In this document: positions 22,218-33,651 of the stretch, piece by piece
Numbering within the stretch: the stretch's first letter is position 1
Layout of the letters: every line of letters starts with the position of its first letter
NCBI GenBank assembly: GCA_028868905.1
Contig: JAGWTQ010000004.1
Location: 1-47,300 of the forward strand
DNA: 47,300 nt
From: Betaproteobacteria bacterium
Lineage (GTDB): Bacteria > Pseudomonadota > Gammaproteobacteria > Burkholderiales > Ferrovaceae
Direction of reading: 5' to 3'
Notes under the pieces: generated by a model
The model's database searches: none
What the model was told of the DNA's origin: nothing
Seen by the model: only the letters and a program-made list of their open reading frames with translations
Translations under genes and position numbers: made by a program

Positions 22218-22219
22218 CC

Positions 22220-22672
22220 ATGGACCTCATCCTGTGGCGCCACGCCGAAGCGGAAGACACCCTGCCGGACCACGAGCGCGAACTCACGGCCCACGGCCGG
22301 CAACAGGCCCGGCGCGTGGCGGAATGGCTGCACCATTCCCTGCAGGGACCGTGCCGCATCATCGTCAGCCCGGCCCGCCGCGCCCAAAGCACGGCACTGG
22401 CCTACGCTCCTGATTTCGAGACCGTGCCGCTGGTGGGCGTGGGCGCCACGCCCGCGCAGATCCTGCAGGCCGCGCACTGGCCCGAGGCCAAAATGCCCAC
22501 CATCGTGGTGGGTCATCAGCCGTCGCTGGGCCAGACGGCCGCACTGCTGCTGTCGGGAAAGGAAGACGAATGGAGCGTGCGCAAAGGAGCCGTGTGGTGG
22601 CTTTCGTGGCGCGAGCGGCGTGGCCTGCCGCAGGTGGTGTTGCGGGCGGTGCTGAACCCCGATCTGGTCTAG
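22220..22672 (+). CDS. sixA: Phosphohistidine phosphatase SixA-like histidine phosphatase
   Basis: MDLILWRHAEAEDTLPDHERELTAHGRQQARRVAEWL...VVGHQPSLGQTAALLL; start 3 nt after the CYTH stop codon. Confidence 0.85.
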   Translation: MDLILWRHAEAEDTLPDHERELTAHGRQQARRVAEWLHHSLQGPCRIIVSPARRAQSTALAYAPDFETVPLVGVGATPAQILQAAHWPEAKMPTIVVGHQPSLGQTAALLLSGKEDEWSVRKGAVWWLSWRERRGLPQVVLRAVLNPDLV

Positions 22673-22678
22673 GCGCGT

Positions 22679-24034
22679 TCAGCCGGCAGCGAGCGCCTGC
22701 ACCGCCGCCGCGATGGCCTGTGCCCAGTGCTCCACCCGTCCGGCATCGGCCCCTTCCACCATGACGCGGATGAGCGGTTCCGTGCCCGAAGGGCGCAACA
22801 GCACGCGGCCCGTTCCGCCCAGATCCCGTTCCGCCGCTTCCACGGCGGCACGCACGGCGGGCGAGCCGGCCCAGTCCACCGGTCCGGCCGTGCGCACGTT
22901 GACGAGGCGCTGGGGAAACAGCTTCACGTCGGCCGTGTAGGCTTCCAGGGTGGTCTTGCGGTCCACCAGGGCGGCCAGCACCTGCAGGGCGGAAATGATG
23001 CCGTCGCCGGTGGTGTGCTTGTCGCGGCAGATGATGTGTCCCGAATTTTCGCCGCCCACCACCCAGTCACGTTCCACCAGCGCTTCCAGCACGTAGCGGT
23101 CGCCCACCCGGGTGCGCACGAAAGGAATCTGGCGTGCCGCCAGGGCCTTTTCCACCGCTAGGTTGGTCATGGCGGTTCCCGCCACGCCGCCGCGCAACAG
23201 GCCCTGTTCCTGGCGATGGCGGACGATGGCATAGAGCAGCTGGTCGCCGTCGTAAACGGTGCCGTTGCGGTCCGTCATCATGAGGCGGTCGCCGTCGCCG
23301 TCGAGGGCGATGCCGAGGTCCGCCTGGTGCTCCAGCACGGCCGCACGCAGGGTCGCCACGTGCGTGGCGCCGCAGCCATCATTGATGTTGAGGCCGTTGG
23401 GCGCATTGCCGATGGCCACCACTTCGGCGCCCAGTTCATGGAAAACGAGGGGCGCGATGTGATAGGTGGCCCCATGGGCGCAATCCACCACCAGCTTGAG
23501 TCCCTTGAGGTCCAGGGTGGACGGGAACGTGCTTTTGCAGAACTCGATGTAGCGGCCCGCGGCGTCGTCCATGCGGCGCACCCGGCCCAGACGGGCGGAC
23601 TCGCTGCAGGCAAGCGGCCCTTCGAGAAGCGCTTCGATGTCCTGCTCCACGCTGTCCGGCAGTTTGGTGCCTGCCGCGGAAAAAAACTTGATGCCGTTGT
23701 CGTCGTACGGGTTGTGGGACGCGCTGATCATGATGCCCGCCTGCAGACGCAGGGCCCGGGTCAGGTACGCCACGGCCGGCGTGGGCATGGGACCCAGCAG
23801 CACGACGTCCACCCCGGCCGCCGAAAGGCCGGCTTCAAGCGCGGATTCCAGCATGTAACCGGAAACCCGGGTGTCCTTGCCGATCACCACGCGCGGACGC
23901 TGGCCATCCGTCGTGCCCGCCCGGGTCAGGACCGTGCCGGCGGCAAAGCCCAACTGCAGCACCAGCCCCGGGACGATGGGATGCTGCCCCACCCGCCCGC
24001 GAATGCCGTCCGTCCCGAAATACTTGCGACTCAT
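22679..24034 (-). CDS. glmM: Phosphoglucosamine mutase
   Basis: [58 protein letters not shown]. Confidence 0.97.
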   Translation of the reverse strand: MSRKYFGTDGIRGRVGQHPIVPGLVLQLGFAAGTVLTRAGTTDGQRPRVVIGKDTRVSGYMLESALEAGLSAAGVDVVLLGPMPTPAVAYLTRALRLQAGIMISASHNPYDDNGIKFFSAAGTKLPDSVEQDIEALLEGPLACSESARLGRVRRMDDAAGRYIEFCKSTFPSTLDLKGLKLVVDCAHGATYHIAPLVFHELGAEVVAIGNAPNGLNINDGCGATHVATLRAAVLEHQADLGIALDGDGDRLMMTDRNGTVYDGDQLLYAIVRHRQEQGLLRGGVAGTAMTNLAVEKALAARQIPFVRTRVGDRYVLEALVERDWVVGGENSGHIICRDKHTTGDGIISALQVLAALVDRKTTLEAYTADVKLFPQRLVNVRTAGPVDWAGSPAVRAAVEAAERDLGGTGRVLLRPSGTEPLIRVMVEGADAGRVEHWAQAIAAAVQALAAG

Positions 24035-24864
24035 GCCGTTTCTCCTTGCACCGCCTGCCACACGTCGAGGGCGTCACGGGTGGCGGCCACGTCGTGCACC
24101 CGCAGCACGCGGGCGCCGCGCGCCACGGCGGCAAGCGCCGCCGCCACGCTGCTGGCCACGCGGTCCGAAACCACGCGACCGGTGACCGCCCCCAGCACGG
24201 ACTTGCGCGACAGGCCCACCAGCAGGGGGTAGCCTGCCGCAGCGAGTCGTTCCAGACCGCGCAACAGGGCCAGATTGTGCGCCACCGTCTTGCCAAAACC
24301 AAATCCGGGATCGAGCAGGATGCGGTCGCGGGCGATGCCTGCGGTTTCCGCAGCCCGGGCCCGCTGCAGCAGGAAGGCTTCCACTTCCGCCAGCACGTCG
24401 CCGTAGAGCGGGTTGTCCTGCATGGTCTGGGGCGTGCCTTGCATGTGCATGAGGCACACCGCGGCGTCGGAGGCCGCGCAGATCTCGAGCGCGCCCGGCG
24501 CGCGCAAGGCATTGACGTCGTTGACGAGGGTGGCGCCGGCCGCGAGGGCGGCGCGCATCACTTCAGGATGGCGGGTGTCGATGGAAATGGGCACCGGTCC
24601 GCCGGAAAGCTGCTCGATGACGGGAATGACACGGCGCAGCTCTTCCTCCAGCGGCACGGGCGTGGCGCCCGGACGGGTGGATTCACCGCCCACGTCGAGC
24701 AGGGCCGCGCCCGCCTCCATCAGGCTGAAGCCGTGTTCCACGGCGCGCGCCGCTTCCGTGAAGCGGCCGCCGTCGGAAAAGGAATCCGGCGTGACGTTGA
24801 TGATCCCCATGATGAGGGGGCGATCCAGCGGCAAGCGGTATCGTCCGCAATGCAATTCAGTCAT
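24031..24864 (-). CDS. folP: Dihydropteroate synthase
   Basis: Start [45 protein letters not shown]-type motif; 4-nt overlap with glmM. Confidence 0.96.
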   Translation of the reverse strand: MTELHCGRYRLPLDRPLIMGIINVTPDSFSDGGRFTEAARAVEHGFSLMEAGAALLDVGGESTRPGATPVPLEEELRRVIPVIEQLSGGPVPISIDTRHPEVMRAALAAGATLVNDVNALRAPGALEICAASDAAVCLMHMQGTPQTMQDNPLYGDVLAEVEAFLLQRARAAETAGIARDRILLDPGFGFGKTVAHNLALLRGLERLAAAGYPLLVGLSRKSVLGAVTGRVVSDRVASSVAAALAAVARGARVLRVHDVAATRDALDVWQAVQGETA

Positions 24865-24878
24865 GGATGGAAAAGGAT

Positions 24879-24905
24879 AAAAAAACCCGGGGGCGCGCCC
24901 CCGGG
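24879..24905 (-). terminator. Strong intrinsic terminator after ftsH
   Basis: 20-bp perfect palindrome CCCGGGGGCGCGCCCCCGGG followed by TTTTTTT on the minus strand. Confidence 0.92.
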
Positions 24906-24910
24906 CCGGG

Positions 24911-26809
24911 TCAGGTTTCCTGGGCCGGACGGGGGGCACCGGGTGCCGGTCCGGGGCTGGAGCCGGTCGCGGCCGGCGGGGGCGAGGCCGGAGCGGCCGC
25001 CGAAGGTTTGGGAGGCCGGGGCGGACGGCCCGCCATGATGTCGTCGATCTGCTCGGAATCGATGGTTTCCCATTCCAGCAGGGCGTGCGCCATGGCTTCG
25101 ATCTTGTCGCGGTTGGACTCGATCAGGCGCCGCGCCAGGGCATACTGCTCGCCGATGATGCGGCGGATTTCCCCGTCCACCTGCTGCATGGTGGCTTCGG
25201 ACACGTTCTTGTGGGTGGTGATGGAACGGCCGAGGAACACTTCGCCCTCGTTTTCGCCATACACCATGGGCCCGAGGTCCGACATGCCCCACTGCGTGAC
25301 CATGCGCCGCGCCATTTCCGTGGCCCGTTCGAAATCGTTGCTGGCCCCGGTGGTCATCTGGTTCATGAACACCTCTTCCGCAATGCGTCCGCCAAAGAGC
25401 ACCGCAATGTTCTGCAGGATCTGGTCGCGGTTCATGCTGTAGCGATCTTCCGTGGGCAACTGCATGGTGACGCCCAGCGCCCGTCCGCGCGGAATGATGG
25501 TGACCTTGTGCACGGGATCGGTGCGGTCCAGCAGACGCGCCACCACGGCGTGGCCCGACTCGTGGTAGGCCGTATTGCGCCGCTCCTGTTCCGGCATCAC
25601 CATGGAACGACGTTCGGCACCCATGATGATCTTGTCCTTGGCGCGCTCGAAGTCGTCCATGTCCACCAGGCGCTTGTTGCTGCGAGCGGCAAAGAGCGCC
25701 GCCTCGTTGACCAGGTTGGCCAGGTCCGCGCCGGAAAAACCGGGCGTGCCGCGGGCGATGATGTCGGCCCGCACGTCGGGAGCGATGGGGACCTTGCGCA
25801 TGTGCACCAGCAGGATCTGTTCGCGGCCACGGATGTCGGGCAGGGGCACCACCACCTGGCGGTCGAAGCGTCCCGGGCGCAACAGCGCGGGATCGAGCAC
25901 GTCCGGACGGTTGGTGGCGGCGATCACGATCACGCCCACCGTGCCTTCGAAGCCATCCATTTCCACCAGCAGCTGGTTGAGCGTCTGTTCGCGCTCGTCG
26001 TTGCCGCCGCCCAGGCCGGCGCCGCGCTGGCGGCCCACGGCGTCGATTTCATCGATGAAGACGATGCACGGGGCGCTTTTCTTGGCCTGCTCGAACATGT
26101 CGCGCACACGGGCCGCGCCCACGCCCACGAACATTTCCACGAAATCCGAACCGGAAATGCTGAAGAAAGGTACCTTGGCCTCGCCCGCGATGGCGCGCGC
26201 CAGCAGCGTCTTGCCGGTGCCGGGGCTGCCCACCATGAGCACGCCGCGCGGAATGCGACCGCCCAGTTTCTGGAACTTGCCCGGGTCGCGCAGGAATTCC
26301 ACCAGCTCGGACACTTCCTCCTTGGCTTCATCCACGCCCGCCACATCAGCGAAGGTGACCGGGTTGGTGTTTTCGTCCAGCATGCGGGCCCGGCTCTTGC
26401 CGAAGGAGAAGGCGCCGCCGCGCCCCCCGCCCTGCATCTGGCGCATGAAAAAGATCCAGACCCCGATCAGCAGCAGCATCGGGAACCAGGACATGAGGAG
26501 GTTCATGAAGACCGAAGGTTCTTCTTCCGGCTTGGCGGAAATGGCCACGCCGTACTTGAGCAGGTCGCTCACCAGCCAGGGATCGGACGGGGCAAACGTG
26601 GTGAACGGCTTGCCGTCGGACTTCTCGCCGCGCAGGGAGCGGCCGTCGATGACCACCTTGGCCACATGGCCCGCCTTCACTTCGTCGAGGAAAGACGAAT
26701 AGGTGAGGACATCGGTGGTGGGCTGGCGGCCCTGGAACTGGCTGACGAGCAACATCAGCACGACGCCCACGAAAAGCCAGGCCAGAATGTTTTTCACGAT
26801 ATTGTTCAA
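24911..26809 (-). CDS. ftsH: ATP-dependent zinc metalloprotease FtsH
   Basis: [27 protein letters not shown] zinc motif. Likely TTG start at 26809 ([20 protein letters not shown]) preceded by GGAG; ORF extends to 26929. Confidence 0.95.
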   Translation of the reverse strand: MNNIVKNILAWLFVGVVLMLLVSQFQGRQPTTDVLTYSSFLDEVKAGHVAKVVIDGRSLRGEKSDGKPFTTFAPSDPWLVSDLLKYGVAISAKPEEEPSVFMNLLMSWFPMLLLIGVWIFFMRQMQGGGRGGAFSFGKSRARMLDENTNPVTFADVAGVDEAKEEVSELVEFLRDPGKFQKLGGRIPRGVLMVGSPGTGKTLLARAIAGEAKVPFFSISGSDFVEMFVGVGAARVRDMFEQAKKSAPCIVFIDEIDAVGRQRGAGLGGGNDEREQTLNQLLVEMDGFEGTVGVIVIAATNRPDVLDPALLRPGRFDRQVVVPLPDIRGREQILLVHMRKVPIAPDVRADIIARGTPGFSGADLANLVNEAALFAARSNKRLVDMDDFERAKDKIIMGAERRSMVMPEQERRNTAYHESGHAVVARLLDRTDPVHKVTIIPRGRALGVTMQLPTEDRYSMNRDQILQNIAVLFGGRIAEEVFMNQMTTGASNDFERATEMARRMVTQWGMSDLGPMVYGENEGEVFLGRSITTHKNVSEATMQQVDGEIRRIIGEQYALARRLIESNRDKIEAMAHALLEWETIDSEQIDDIMAGRPPRPPKPSAAAPASPPPAATGSSPGPAPGAPRPAQET

Positions 26810-26842
26810 GAGAGGCTCCCTCCAAGCGGACACATCGCCCAC

Positions 26843-26867
26843 GGACCTGCGACAGGTTCGCAAGTCC
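26843..26867 (-). other. Inverted repeat in the ftsH upstream region
   Basis: GGACTTGCGA-ACCTG-TCGCAGGTCC: 10-bp stem with one G-U; directly downstream of a TACAAT -10-like hexamer (26868-26873). Confidence 0.5.
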
Positions 26868-26888
26868 ATTGTAATCCCAAAACGGCTG

Positions 26889-27548
26889 TCATTCGGGGTA
26901 AAAAAGCTGGCGCAGCTGCTCGCGGGCACCCGGTTTGAGCGTTTTTCCCAACAGATAGACTTCCGGACTGCGGTCCCGCGATGCCGCCGGTTTGCGGGTG
27001 GTCACCGACTCGAACAGCAGGCGCAGGCGCCGCACGTAGGTTTCGAAGTCGCTGCCATGGAACACTTTGACCAGAAACTTCCCCTTTGGTTTCAGGGTAT
27101 TAACTGCAAATTCCAGGGCCGCGTCCCAGAGTTCGGCGGCCCGTGCCTGGTCGTACAGGGCCACACCACTGATGTTGGGGGCTAAATCCGATAAAACAAG
27201 GTCTGCCCCGCCTTCGGGCAAGACCGCGGCCAGCGCGTCCCGGACTTCCGGCGCGTTGAAATCACCCTGGATGAAGGTCACCCCTTCCAGCGGTGTCATG
27301 GGCAGGAGGTCGATGGCCCACACCCGGCCCTGCGCCCCCATCCGCTCGCGCGCCACCTGGGACCAGCCGCCGGGGGCCGCCCCCAGGTCCACCACGGTGA
27401 TGCCGGGCAGCAGGAGCCGGTCGCGGTCGTCGATTTCCATGAGCTTGTAAGCCGCGCGGGAACGGTAGCCTTCCAGGCGGGCTTTCTTGACGAATGGATC
27501 GTTGAGGTGCTCCCGCATCCAGGCTTTGCTGGTCCGGGTGGGTTTCAT
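26889..27548 (-). CDS. rlmE: 23S rRNA (uridine-2'-O)-methyltransferase RlmE (FtsJ/RrmJ)
   Basis: Start [66 protein letters not shown]. Confidence 0.96.
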   Translation of the reverse strand: MKPTRTSKAWMREHLNDPFVKKARLEGYRSRAAYKLMEIDDRDRLLLPGITVVDLGAAPGGWSQVARERMGAQGRVWAIDLLPMTPLEGVTFIQGDFNAPEVRDALAAVLPEGGADLVLSDLAPNISGVALYDQARAAELWDAALEFAVNTLKPKGKFLVKVFHGSDFETYVRRLRLLFESVTTRKPAASRDRSPEVYLLGKTLKPGAREQLRQLFYPE

Positions 27549-27868
27549 TTCGGGCGATAGAGAACCAGGATGCGGCCGATCTGCTGCACGGGCGCCGCCG
27601 ACAGGCGTGCGCACACGGCCGCCAGCATGGCCTCGCGCGCGGCGCGATCGCCTTCGGCCACCTTGAACTTGATGAGCTCGTGGGCACGCAAGGCGCGTTC
27701 CAGTTCCAGCAGCACGGCGTCAGTGAGCCCACCCTGGCCCGCCATTACCACCGGATGCAGGGCATGGGCCCGCGCGCGCAGGGCGCTGCGTTCGGCCGGC
27801 GTGAGGGAGAGCGCGCGCCCGGGCGGCGGCAGTTTGAGTTCAGATGTAGCGGACGTCGAGGATTTCAT
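27545..27868 (-). CDS. yhbY: YhbY-family (CRM domain) RNA-binding protein
   Basis: [49 protein letters not shown]...[11 protein letters not shown]. Confidence 0.9.
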   Translation of the reverse strand: MKSSTSATSELKLPPPGRALSLTPAERSALRARAHALHPVVMAGQGGLTDAVLLELERALRAHELIKFKVAEGDRAAREAMLAAVCARLSAAPVQQIGRILVLYRPK

Positions 27869-28316
27869 ATTCCTTCACCCCCCCAGGCGCGATCACTTCC
27901 GCCATGTCCCCTGCGTATTTGCCGATAAGGGCGCGGGCGATGGGCGAGCTGATGGAGATTTTCCCTTCCTTGATGTCGGCCTCGTCGTCCCCCACGATCT
28001 GGTAGGTGAATACGTCGCCCGATTCCACGTCTTCCAGCTCCACGGTGGCCGCGAACACGCAGCGCCCGTCGGCGTCGAGCAGGGTGGGGTCGATGATCTG
28101 CGCATTGGACAGCTTCGATTCGAGGTCCACGATGCGCCCTTCAATGAAGGACTGGCGTTCCTTGGCCGCGTCGTATTCCGCGTTTTCGGACAGATCGCCC
28201 TGGGCACGTGCCTCGCTGATGGCCTGGATCACGGCCGGCCGTTGCACATGCTTGAGGTGATGCAACTCCGTCTTGAGTTTTTCCGCGCCGGTCACCGTCA
28301 GTGGAACCTTGTTCAT
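27840..28316 (-). CDS. greA: Transcription elongation factor GreA
   Basis: 158 aa; [49 protein letters not shown]. Confidence 0.97.
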   Translation of the reverse strand: MNKVPLTVTGAEKLKTELHHLKHVQRPAVIQAISEARAQGDLSENAEYDAAKERQSFIEGRIVDLESKLSNAQIIDPTLLDADGRCVFAATVELEDVESGDVFTYQIVGDDEADIKEGKISISSPIARALIGKYAGDMAEVIAPGGVKEYEILDVRYI

Positions 28317-28319
28317 GCC

Positions 28320-31300
28320 CTACTCTCCTGCCTGTTTAATCTGACCTTGAAGCGACTGCAAATCGTATACGCCCAGGCGCTGCGTCAGCTGCATGCCCAG
28401 GCAGGCGGCGCGCGCGCCCGCCACGGTGGTGTAATAGGTCACCCGTCCCTGGAGCGCTGCGTTGCGGATGGACCAGGAATCCTGGACTGCGCGCGAATGC
28501 TCTTCGACGGTGTTGATGATGAGACTGATCTCGCGGTTCTTGATCATGTCCACGATGTGCGGACGCCCTTCCGTCACTTTGTTGACGGCCGTGGCCTTGA
28601 TGCCGGCCGCCTCGAGCGCTGCGCAGGTGCCGCGCGTGGCCACCAGGGTGAAGCCCATGGCCGCCAGGCTGCGCGCGATCTCCACCACGGGCGGCTTGTC
28701 GGCGTTGCGCACGCTGATGAAGATCTTGCCGGAGGACGGCAGCTTGACGCCGGCGGCGAGCTGCGACTTGACGAAGGCTTCGGCAAACGTGGCGCCGACG
28801 CCCATCACTTCGCCGGTGGATTTCATTTCGGGGCCCAGGATGGGGTCCACGCCGGGGAACTTGATGAACGGGAACACCGCTTCCTTGACGGCGAAATGAG
28901 GCGGCACGATTTCACCGGTGACGCCCTGGCTGGGCAGGCTCTGTCCCACCATGCAGCGTGCCGCGACCTTGGCGAGCTGGCGCCCGGTGGCCTTGGCCAC
29001 GTAAGGCACGGTGCGCGACGCGCGCGGATTGACTTCGAGCACGTACACCACGTCGCCCTGGATGGCGAACTGGACGTTCATGAGCCCCACCACGCCAAGC
29101 GCCCGGGCCATGGCCACGGTCTGGCGGCGCAGCTCGTCCTGGAGCGCGGCCGGCAGGCTGAACGGCGGCAGCGAACAGGCGGAGTCGCCCGAATGCACGC
29201 CGGCCTGTTCGATGTGTTCCATGATGCCGCCGATCACCACGCGTTCGCCGTCGGACACGGCATCCACGTCCACCTCGATGGCGTCGTTGAGGAAACGGTC
29301 GAGCAGGATGGGCGAATCCTTGGTCACCGCCACGCCGGTCATGCCATCCGTGTCCGTGATCACTTCGCGCAGGTATTTTTCGAGGTCGGCCTGGGTGTGC
29401 ACGATCTGCATGGCGCGCCCACCCAGCACGTAGCTGGGCCGGACCACGAGCGGATAGCCCAGCTCGCCGGCCAGGGCCAGCGCCGAGTCGCGGTCGAAGG
29501 CGGTGCGGTTTTCCGGCTGGCGCAGGCCCAGTTCATGGAGCATCTGCTGGAAGCGCTTGCGGTCTTCGGCGCGGTCGATGCTGTCGGGCGCCGTGCCGAT
29601 GATGGGCACGCCGGCCGCTTCCAGCCCGCGCGCCAGCTTGAGCGGCGTCTGTCCGCCAAACTGCACGATCACGCCCTGGGGTTTTTCGATGGCGACGATT
29701 TCCAGCACATCTTCCAGGGTGAGCGGTTCGAAGTACAGACGGTCGGACGTGTCGTAGTCGGTGGACACGGTTTCCGGATTGCAGTTGACCATGATGGTTT
29801 CATAGCCGTCCTCGCGCAGGGCGAGCGCGGCATGCACGCAGCAATAGTCGAATTCGATGCCCTGCCCGATGCGGTTGGGGCCGCCGCCCAGCACCATGAT
29901 TTTCTTGCGGGACGTGGGTTGCGCCTCGCACTCTTCGTCGTAGGTGGAGTACTGGTAGGCCGTGCCGGTGGCGAATTCCGCCGCGCAGGTGTCCACGCGC
30001 TTGTACACCGGACGCACGCCAAGCGCGTGGCGGCGCGCCCGCACCTGGTGCTCGTCGGTGCCCAGCAGGGTCGCCAGGCGCCGGTCGGAAAAGCCCTTGC
30101 GCTTGAGCGCATACAGCCCGGGCGCGTCGAGCGCCTGCAGCGACTGGCCGCGCAGGAGGGATTCTTCGCGCACCAGGTCCTCGATTTCCGCCAGGAACCA
30201 GGGGTCGATGTGCGACAGGCGATGAATCTGGTCGAGATCCAGCCCCACCCGGAAGGCGTCGGCCAGGTACCACAGGCGGTGCGGGCCGGGATCGGCCAGT
30301 TCGGCTTCGATGACGGTGCGGTCCGAGCTCAGCTCATCCAGGCCGTTGGCTCCGGTTTCCAGGCCGCGCAAGGCTTTCTGCAGCGACTCCTGGAAGGAAC
30401 GGCCGATGGCCATGACTTCGCCCACCGATTTCATCTGGGTGGTGAGCCGGTCGTTGGCCTGCGGGAATTTCTCGAAGGCGAAGCGCGGCACCTTGGTGAC
30501 CACGTAATCGATGCTGGGTTCGAAAGACGCCGGCGTGGCACCGCCCGTGATGTCGTTCTTCAGCTCGTCAAGGGTGTAGCCCACGGCCAGCTTGGCCGCC
30601 ACCTTGGCGATGGGAAAGCCGGTGGCCTTGGAAGCGAGCGCCGAGGAACGGGACACGCGCGGGTTCATTTCGATCACGATCATGCGCCCGTCGGCGGGAT
30701 TGACCGCGAACTGCACGTTGGAGCCGCCGGTTTCCACGCCGATTTCACGCAACACGGCAATGGAGGCATCGCGCATGATCTGGTATTCGCGGTCCGTGAG
30801 CGTCTGGGCCGGCGCCACCGTGATGGAGTCGCCCGTGTGCACGCCCATGGCGTCCAGGTTTTCGATGGAACAGATGATGATGCAGTTGTCGTTGCGGTCA
30901 CGCACGACTTCCATCTCGTATTCCTTCCAGCCGATCACCGACTCTTCCACCAGCAGTTCGCGCGTGGGCGAGGCATCCAGGCCACGCTCGCAGATGGCCA
31001 GAAACTCTTCGTGGTTGTAGGCGATGCCGCCGCCGCTGCCGCCCATGGTGAAGGACGGCCGGATGATGGCGGGGAATCCCACCACGGCCTGCACCTGCAG
31101 CGCTTCCTCGATGCTGTGGGCAATGGCCGAACGGGGCGTGGCCAGTCCGATGCGGGTCATGGCCGCCTTGAACTTCTCGCGGTCTTCCGCCTTGTCGATG
31201 GCTTCCTTGCGGGCGCCGATCATTTCCACGCCGTATTTCTCGAGCACGCCTTCGCGCGCGAGGTCGAGCGCGCAGTTGAGGGCTGTCTGCCCGCCCATGG

Positions 31301-31565
31301 TGGGCAGCAGCGCGTCCGGCCGCTCCTTGGCGATGATCTGCTCGATGATCTTCCAGGTGATGGGCTCGATGTAGGTGACATCGGCCATGTCCGGGTCGGT
31401 CATGATGGTGGCCGGGTTGGAATTGACCAGGATGACCCGGTAGCCTTCTTCGCGCAGAGCCTTGCAGGCCTGCGCCCCGGAGTAGTCGAACTCGCAGGCC
31501 TGTCCGATGACGATGGGGCCGGCGCCGATGATGAGGATGGAACGGAGGTCGGTACGCTTGGGCAT
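28320..31565 (-). CDS. carB: Carbamoyl-phosphate synthase large subunit
   Basis: 1081 aa; [58 protein letters not shown]. Confidence 0.98.
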   Translation of the reverse strand: MPKRTDLRSILIIGAGPIVIGQACEFDYSGAQACKALREEGYRVILVNSNPATIMTDPDMADVTYIEPITWKIIEQIIAKERPDALLPTMGGQTALNCALDLAREGVLEKYGVEMIGARKEAIDKAEDREKFKAAMTRIGLATPRSAIAHSIEEALQVQAVVGFPAIIRPSFTMGGSGGGIAYNHEEFLAICERGLDASPTRELLVEESVIGWKEYEMEVVRDRNDNCIIICSIENLDAMGVHTGDSITVAPAQTLTDREYQIMRDASIAVLREIGVETGGSNVQFAVNPADGRMIVIEMNPRVSRSSALASKATGFPIAKVAAKLAVGYTLDELKNDITGGATPASFEPSIDYVVTKVPRFAFEKFPQANDRLTTQMKSVGEVMAIGRSFQESLQKALRGLETGANGLDELSSDRTVIEAELADPGPHRLWYLADAFRVGLDLDQIHRLSHIDPWFLAEIEDLVREESLLRGQSLQALDAPGLYALKRKGFSDRRLATLLGTDEHQVRARRHALGVRPVYKRVDTCAAEFATGTAYQYSTYDEECEAQPTSRKKIMVLGGGPNRIGQGIEFDYCCVHAALALREDGYETIMVNCNPETVSTDYDTSDRLYFEPLTLEDVLEIVAIEKPQGVIVQFGGQTPLKLARGLEAAGVPIIGTAPDSIDRAEDRKRFQQMLHELGLRQPENRTAFDRDSALALAGELGYPLVVRPSYVLGGRAMQIVHTQADLEKYLREVITDTDGMTGVAVTKDSPILLDRFLNDAIEVDVDAVSDGERVVIGGIMEHIEQAGVHSGDSACSLPPFSLPAALQDELRRQTVAMARALGVVGLMNVQFAIQGDVVYVLEVNPRASRTVPYVAKATGRQLAKVAARCMVGQSLPSQGVTGEIVPPHFAVKEAVFPFIKFPGVDPILGPEMKSTGEVMGVGATFAEAFVKSQLAAGVKLPSSGKIFISVRNADKPPVVEIARSLAAMGFTLVATRGTCAALEAAGIKATAVNKVTEGRPHIVDMIKNREISLIINTVEEHSRAVQDSWSIRNAALQGRVTYYTTVAGARAACLGMQLTQRLGVYDLQSLQGQIKQAGE

Positions 31566-31567
31566 GG

Positions 31568-32719
31568 TCAGGCCGCTTTTGCCTGCATCAGGCGGATGAA
31601 TTGGTCAAACAGGCCTCCGGCATCGTGCGGGCCGGGGCTGGCTTCAGGGTGCCCCTGGAAGCTGAACGCCGGACAGTCGGTGCGGGCGAGGCCCTGCAGG
31701 CTGCCGTCGAACAGGGAACGGTGGGTGACGCGCAGGCTGGCAGGCAGCGTGTCCACATCCACCGCAAAGCCGTGGTTCTGACTGGTGATCATGACGTGGC
31801 CGGAATCGAGGTCCTGCACCGGATGATTGGCGCCGTGGTGGCCGAATTTCATCTTGACGGTGCGCCCTCCCGACGCCAGCGCCAGCAGCTGATGGCCCAG
31901 GCAGATGCCGAAGACGGGAATCTTGCGGGACAGGAACGTGCGGATGGCTTCGATGGCGTAATCGCAGGGTTCGGGGTCGCCCGGCCCGTTGGACAGGAAA
32001 ATGCCGTCCGGACGGTAGGCCAGGGCCTCCTCGGCCGACGTGGTGGCCGGCACCACGGTCACGTGGCAGCCGCGCTCGGCCAGCAGGCGCAGGATGTTGT
32101 GCTTGACGCCGTAGTCGTACGCCACCACCCGAAAACGGGGTGCGGACGGTGCCACGAACCCTTGCCCGAGGTGCCAGGCACCCCCGGTCCACTCGTAGGG
32201 GCGGGCACAGCTCACCACGCGCGCCAGGTCCATGCCGGCCAGCCCGGGAAAGGCCCGTGCCGCCTCCAGGGCAGCTGCCTCGTCCACTGCGCCCGCCATC
32301 AGGCAGCCGCTTTGCGCGCCTTTCTCACGCAGCAGGCGGGTGAGCCGGCGCGTGTCGATGCCGGCAATGGCCACCACGCCGCGCTCGGCCAGGTAATCCG
32401 GCAGCGACTGCCGGGAACGCCAGTTGGAAAGCTGGCGCGGCAGGTCGCGGATGACGAGCCCCGCGGCTGCCACCGAGCCCGATTCGGCATCTTCGGCATT
32501 GGTGCCCACGTTGCCGATGTGGGGGTAGGTGAGCGTGACGATCTGGCGGCAGTAGGACGGGTCGGTCAGGATTTCCTGGTAGCCCGTGAGCGCCGTGTTG
32601 AACACCACTTCGCCCACGCTCCGGCCGGGAGCTCCGATGGACTGCCCCCGGAACACCGACCCATCTGCCAGCACGAGAACAGCGGGCACAGTCGGTGAGG
32701 CGGTAGTGGCGTGGGCCAT
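31568..32719 (-). CDS. carA: Carbamoyl-phosphate synthase small subunit
   Basis: 383 aa; [21 protein letters not shown]; glutaminase motif [18 protein letters not shown]. Confidence 0.98.
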   Translation of the reverse strand: MAHATTASPTVPAVLVLADGSVFRGQSIGAPGRSVGEVVFNTALTGYQEILTDPSYCRQIVTLTYPHIGNVGTNAEDAESGSVAAAGLVIRDLPRQLSNWRSRQSLPDYLAERGVVAIAGIDTRRLTRLLREKGAQSGCLMAGAVDEAAALEAARAFPGLAGMDLARVVSCARPYEWTGGAWHLGQGFVAPSAPRFRVVAYDYGVKHNILRLLAERGCHVTVVPATTSAEEALAYRPDGIFLSNGPGDPEPCDYAIEAIRTFLSRKIPVFGICLGHQLLALASGGRTVKMKFGHHGANHPVQDLDSGHVMITSQNHGFAVDVDTLPASLRVTHRSLFDGSLQGLARTDCPAFSFQGHPEASPGPHDAGGLFDQFIRLMQAKAA

Positions 32720-32749
32720 TACAAGAGACTCCAGAAGGGATTTGATGTG

Positions 32750-32786
32750 AAAAACGGGAAGGACGCTTGCCGCGGCTTTCCCGTTT
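32750..32786 (-). promoter_or_regulatory. Terminator/attenuator-like hairpin in the dapB-carA intergenic region
   Basis: Minus strand AAACGGGAA...TTCCCGTTT(TT): 9-bp stem, 17-nt loop, short U-tract. Confidence 0.6.
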
Positions 32787-32798
32787 CCGATTGGTGAA

Positions 32799-32827
32799 AT
32801 AATACCTTAAAACAGCGCGCCGATCAA
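32799..32827 (-). promoter_or_regulatory. Candidate sigma-70 promoter for carAB
   Basis: TTGATC - 17 bp - TATTAT on the minus strand; the -35 overlaps the dapB stop codon. Confidence 0.6.
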
Positions 32828-33651
32828 ACCCGCTTGCCCGGAAGCAGTGCATCGAGCCCCAGCACGTCCCGCATGTCGAACAGCCCGGACGGCTTGTCCG
32901 CGATAAAACGCGCGGCGCGCAGGGCGCCCAGGGCAAACGTGGTGCGGCTGCTGGCGCGATGGGAGATTTCCAGGCGTTCGCCGTCGGCCATGAACGAAAC
33001 GGTGTGGTCGCCCACCACGTCGCCGCCACGCACGGTGGCAAAGCCGATGGTGTCCGGATTGCGCTCGCCGGTGATGCCTTCGCGCCCGTACACGGCCACC
33101 TCCGACAGGCGGCGACCGCGCGCGGCCGCCACCACTTCGCCCATGCGCAGGGCCGTGCCGGAAGGCGCGTCCACCTTGTGGCGGTGGTGCGCTTCCACGA
33201 TTTCCACGTCAAAACCCGGCTGCAGCACGCGCGCTGCCAGGTCGATGAGGGCCAGGGAAAGGGTCACGCCCATGCTCATATTGGGGGCGAACACGACGGG
33301 AATGCGGGTGCTCGCCGTGCGGATGGTTTCCCGTTCCGCATCGCTGAAGCCGGTGGTGCCGATGACGATGCCGCGCCCGAGCGCCAGGCAGGCCTGGAGA
33401 TGGCCCAAAGTGCCCGCCGGACGCGTGAAGTCGATGAGCACGCGGCTCGCTTCGAGGGCTGCCGGCACGTTGTCCGTGATGACGGCCGGCACCGGGGTGC
33501 CCAGCCAGTCGCCGGGATTGCGCCCGATGTAGGGACTGCCGGGCTGTTCCAGGGCGCCGGTGAGGCGCAGGTCATCGGCGGCCACCACCGCTTCCATCAG
33601 GGCACGGCCCATGCGTCCGCTGCTGCCCGCAATGCAGATGCCCAGCGCCAT
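32824..33651 (-). CDS. dapB: 4-hydroxy-tetrahydrodipicolinate reductase
   Basis: 275 aa; IAGSSGRMGRALMEAV, VEIVEAHHRHKVDAPSGTALRMGE. Confidence 0.97.
   Translation of the reverse strand: MALGICIAGSSGRMGRALMEAVVAADDLRLTGALEQPGSPYIGRNPGDWLGTPVPAVITDNVPAALEASRVLIDFTRPAGTLGHLQACLALGRGIVIGTTGFSDAERETIRTASTRIPVVFAPNMSMGVTLSLALIDLAARVLQPGFDVEIVEAHHRHKVDAPSGTALRMGEVVAAARGRRLSEVAVYGREGITGERNPDTIGFATVRGGDVVGDHTVSFMADGERLEISHRASSRTTFALGALRAARFIADKPSGLFDMRDVLGLDALLPGKRV

Noticed and set aside
27570-31781. 1403-aa plus-strand ORF antisense to yhbY/greA/carB
   Set aside because: Low-complexity His/Gly/Gln/Val-rich translation opposite well-conserved genes; a typical GC-rich antisense artefact.
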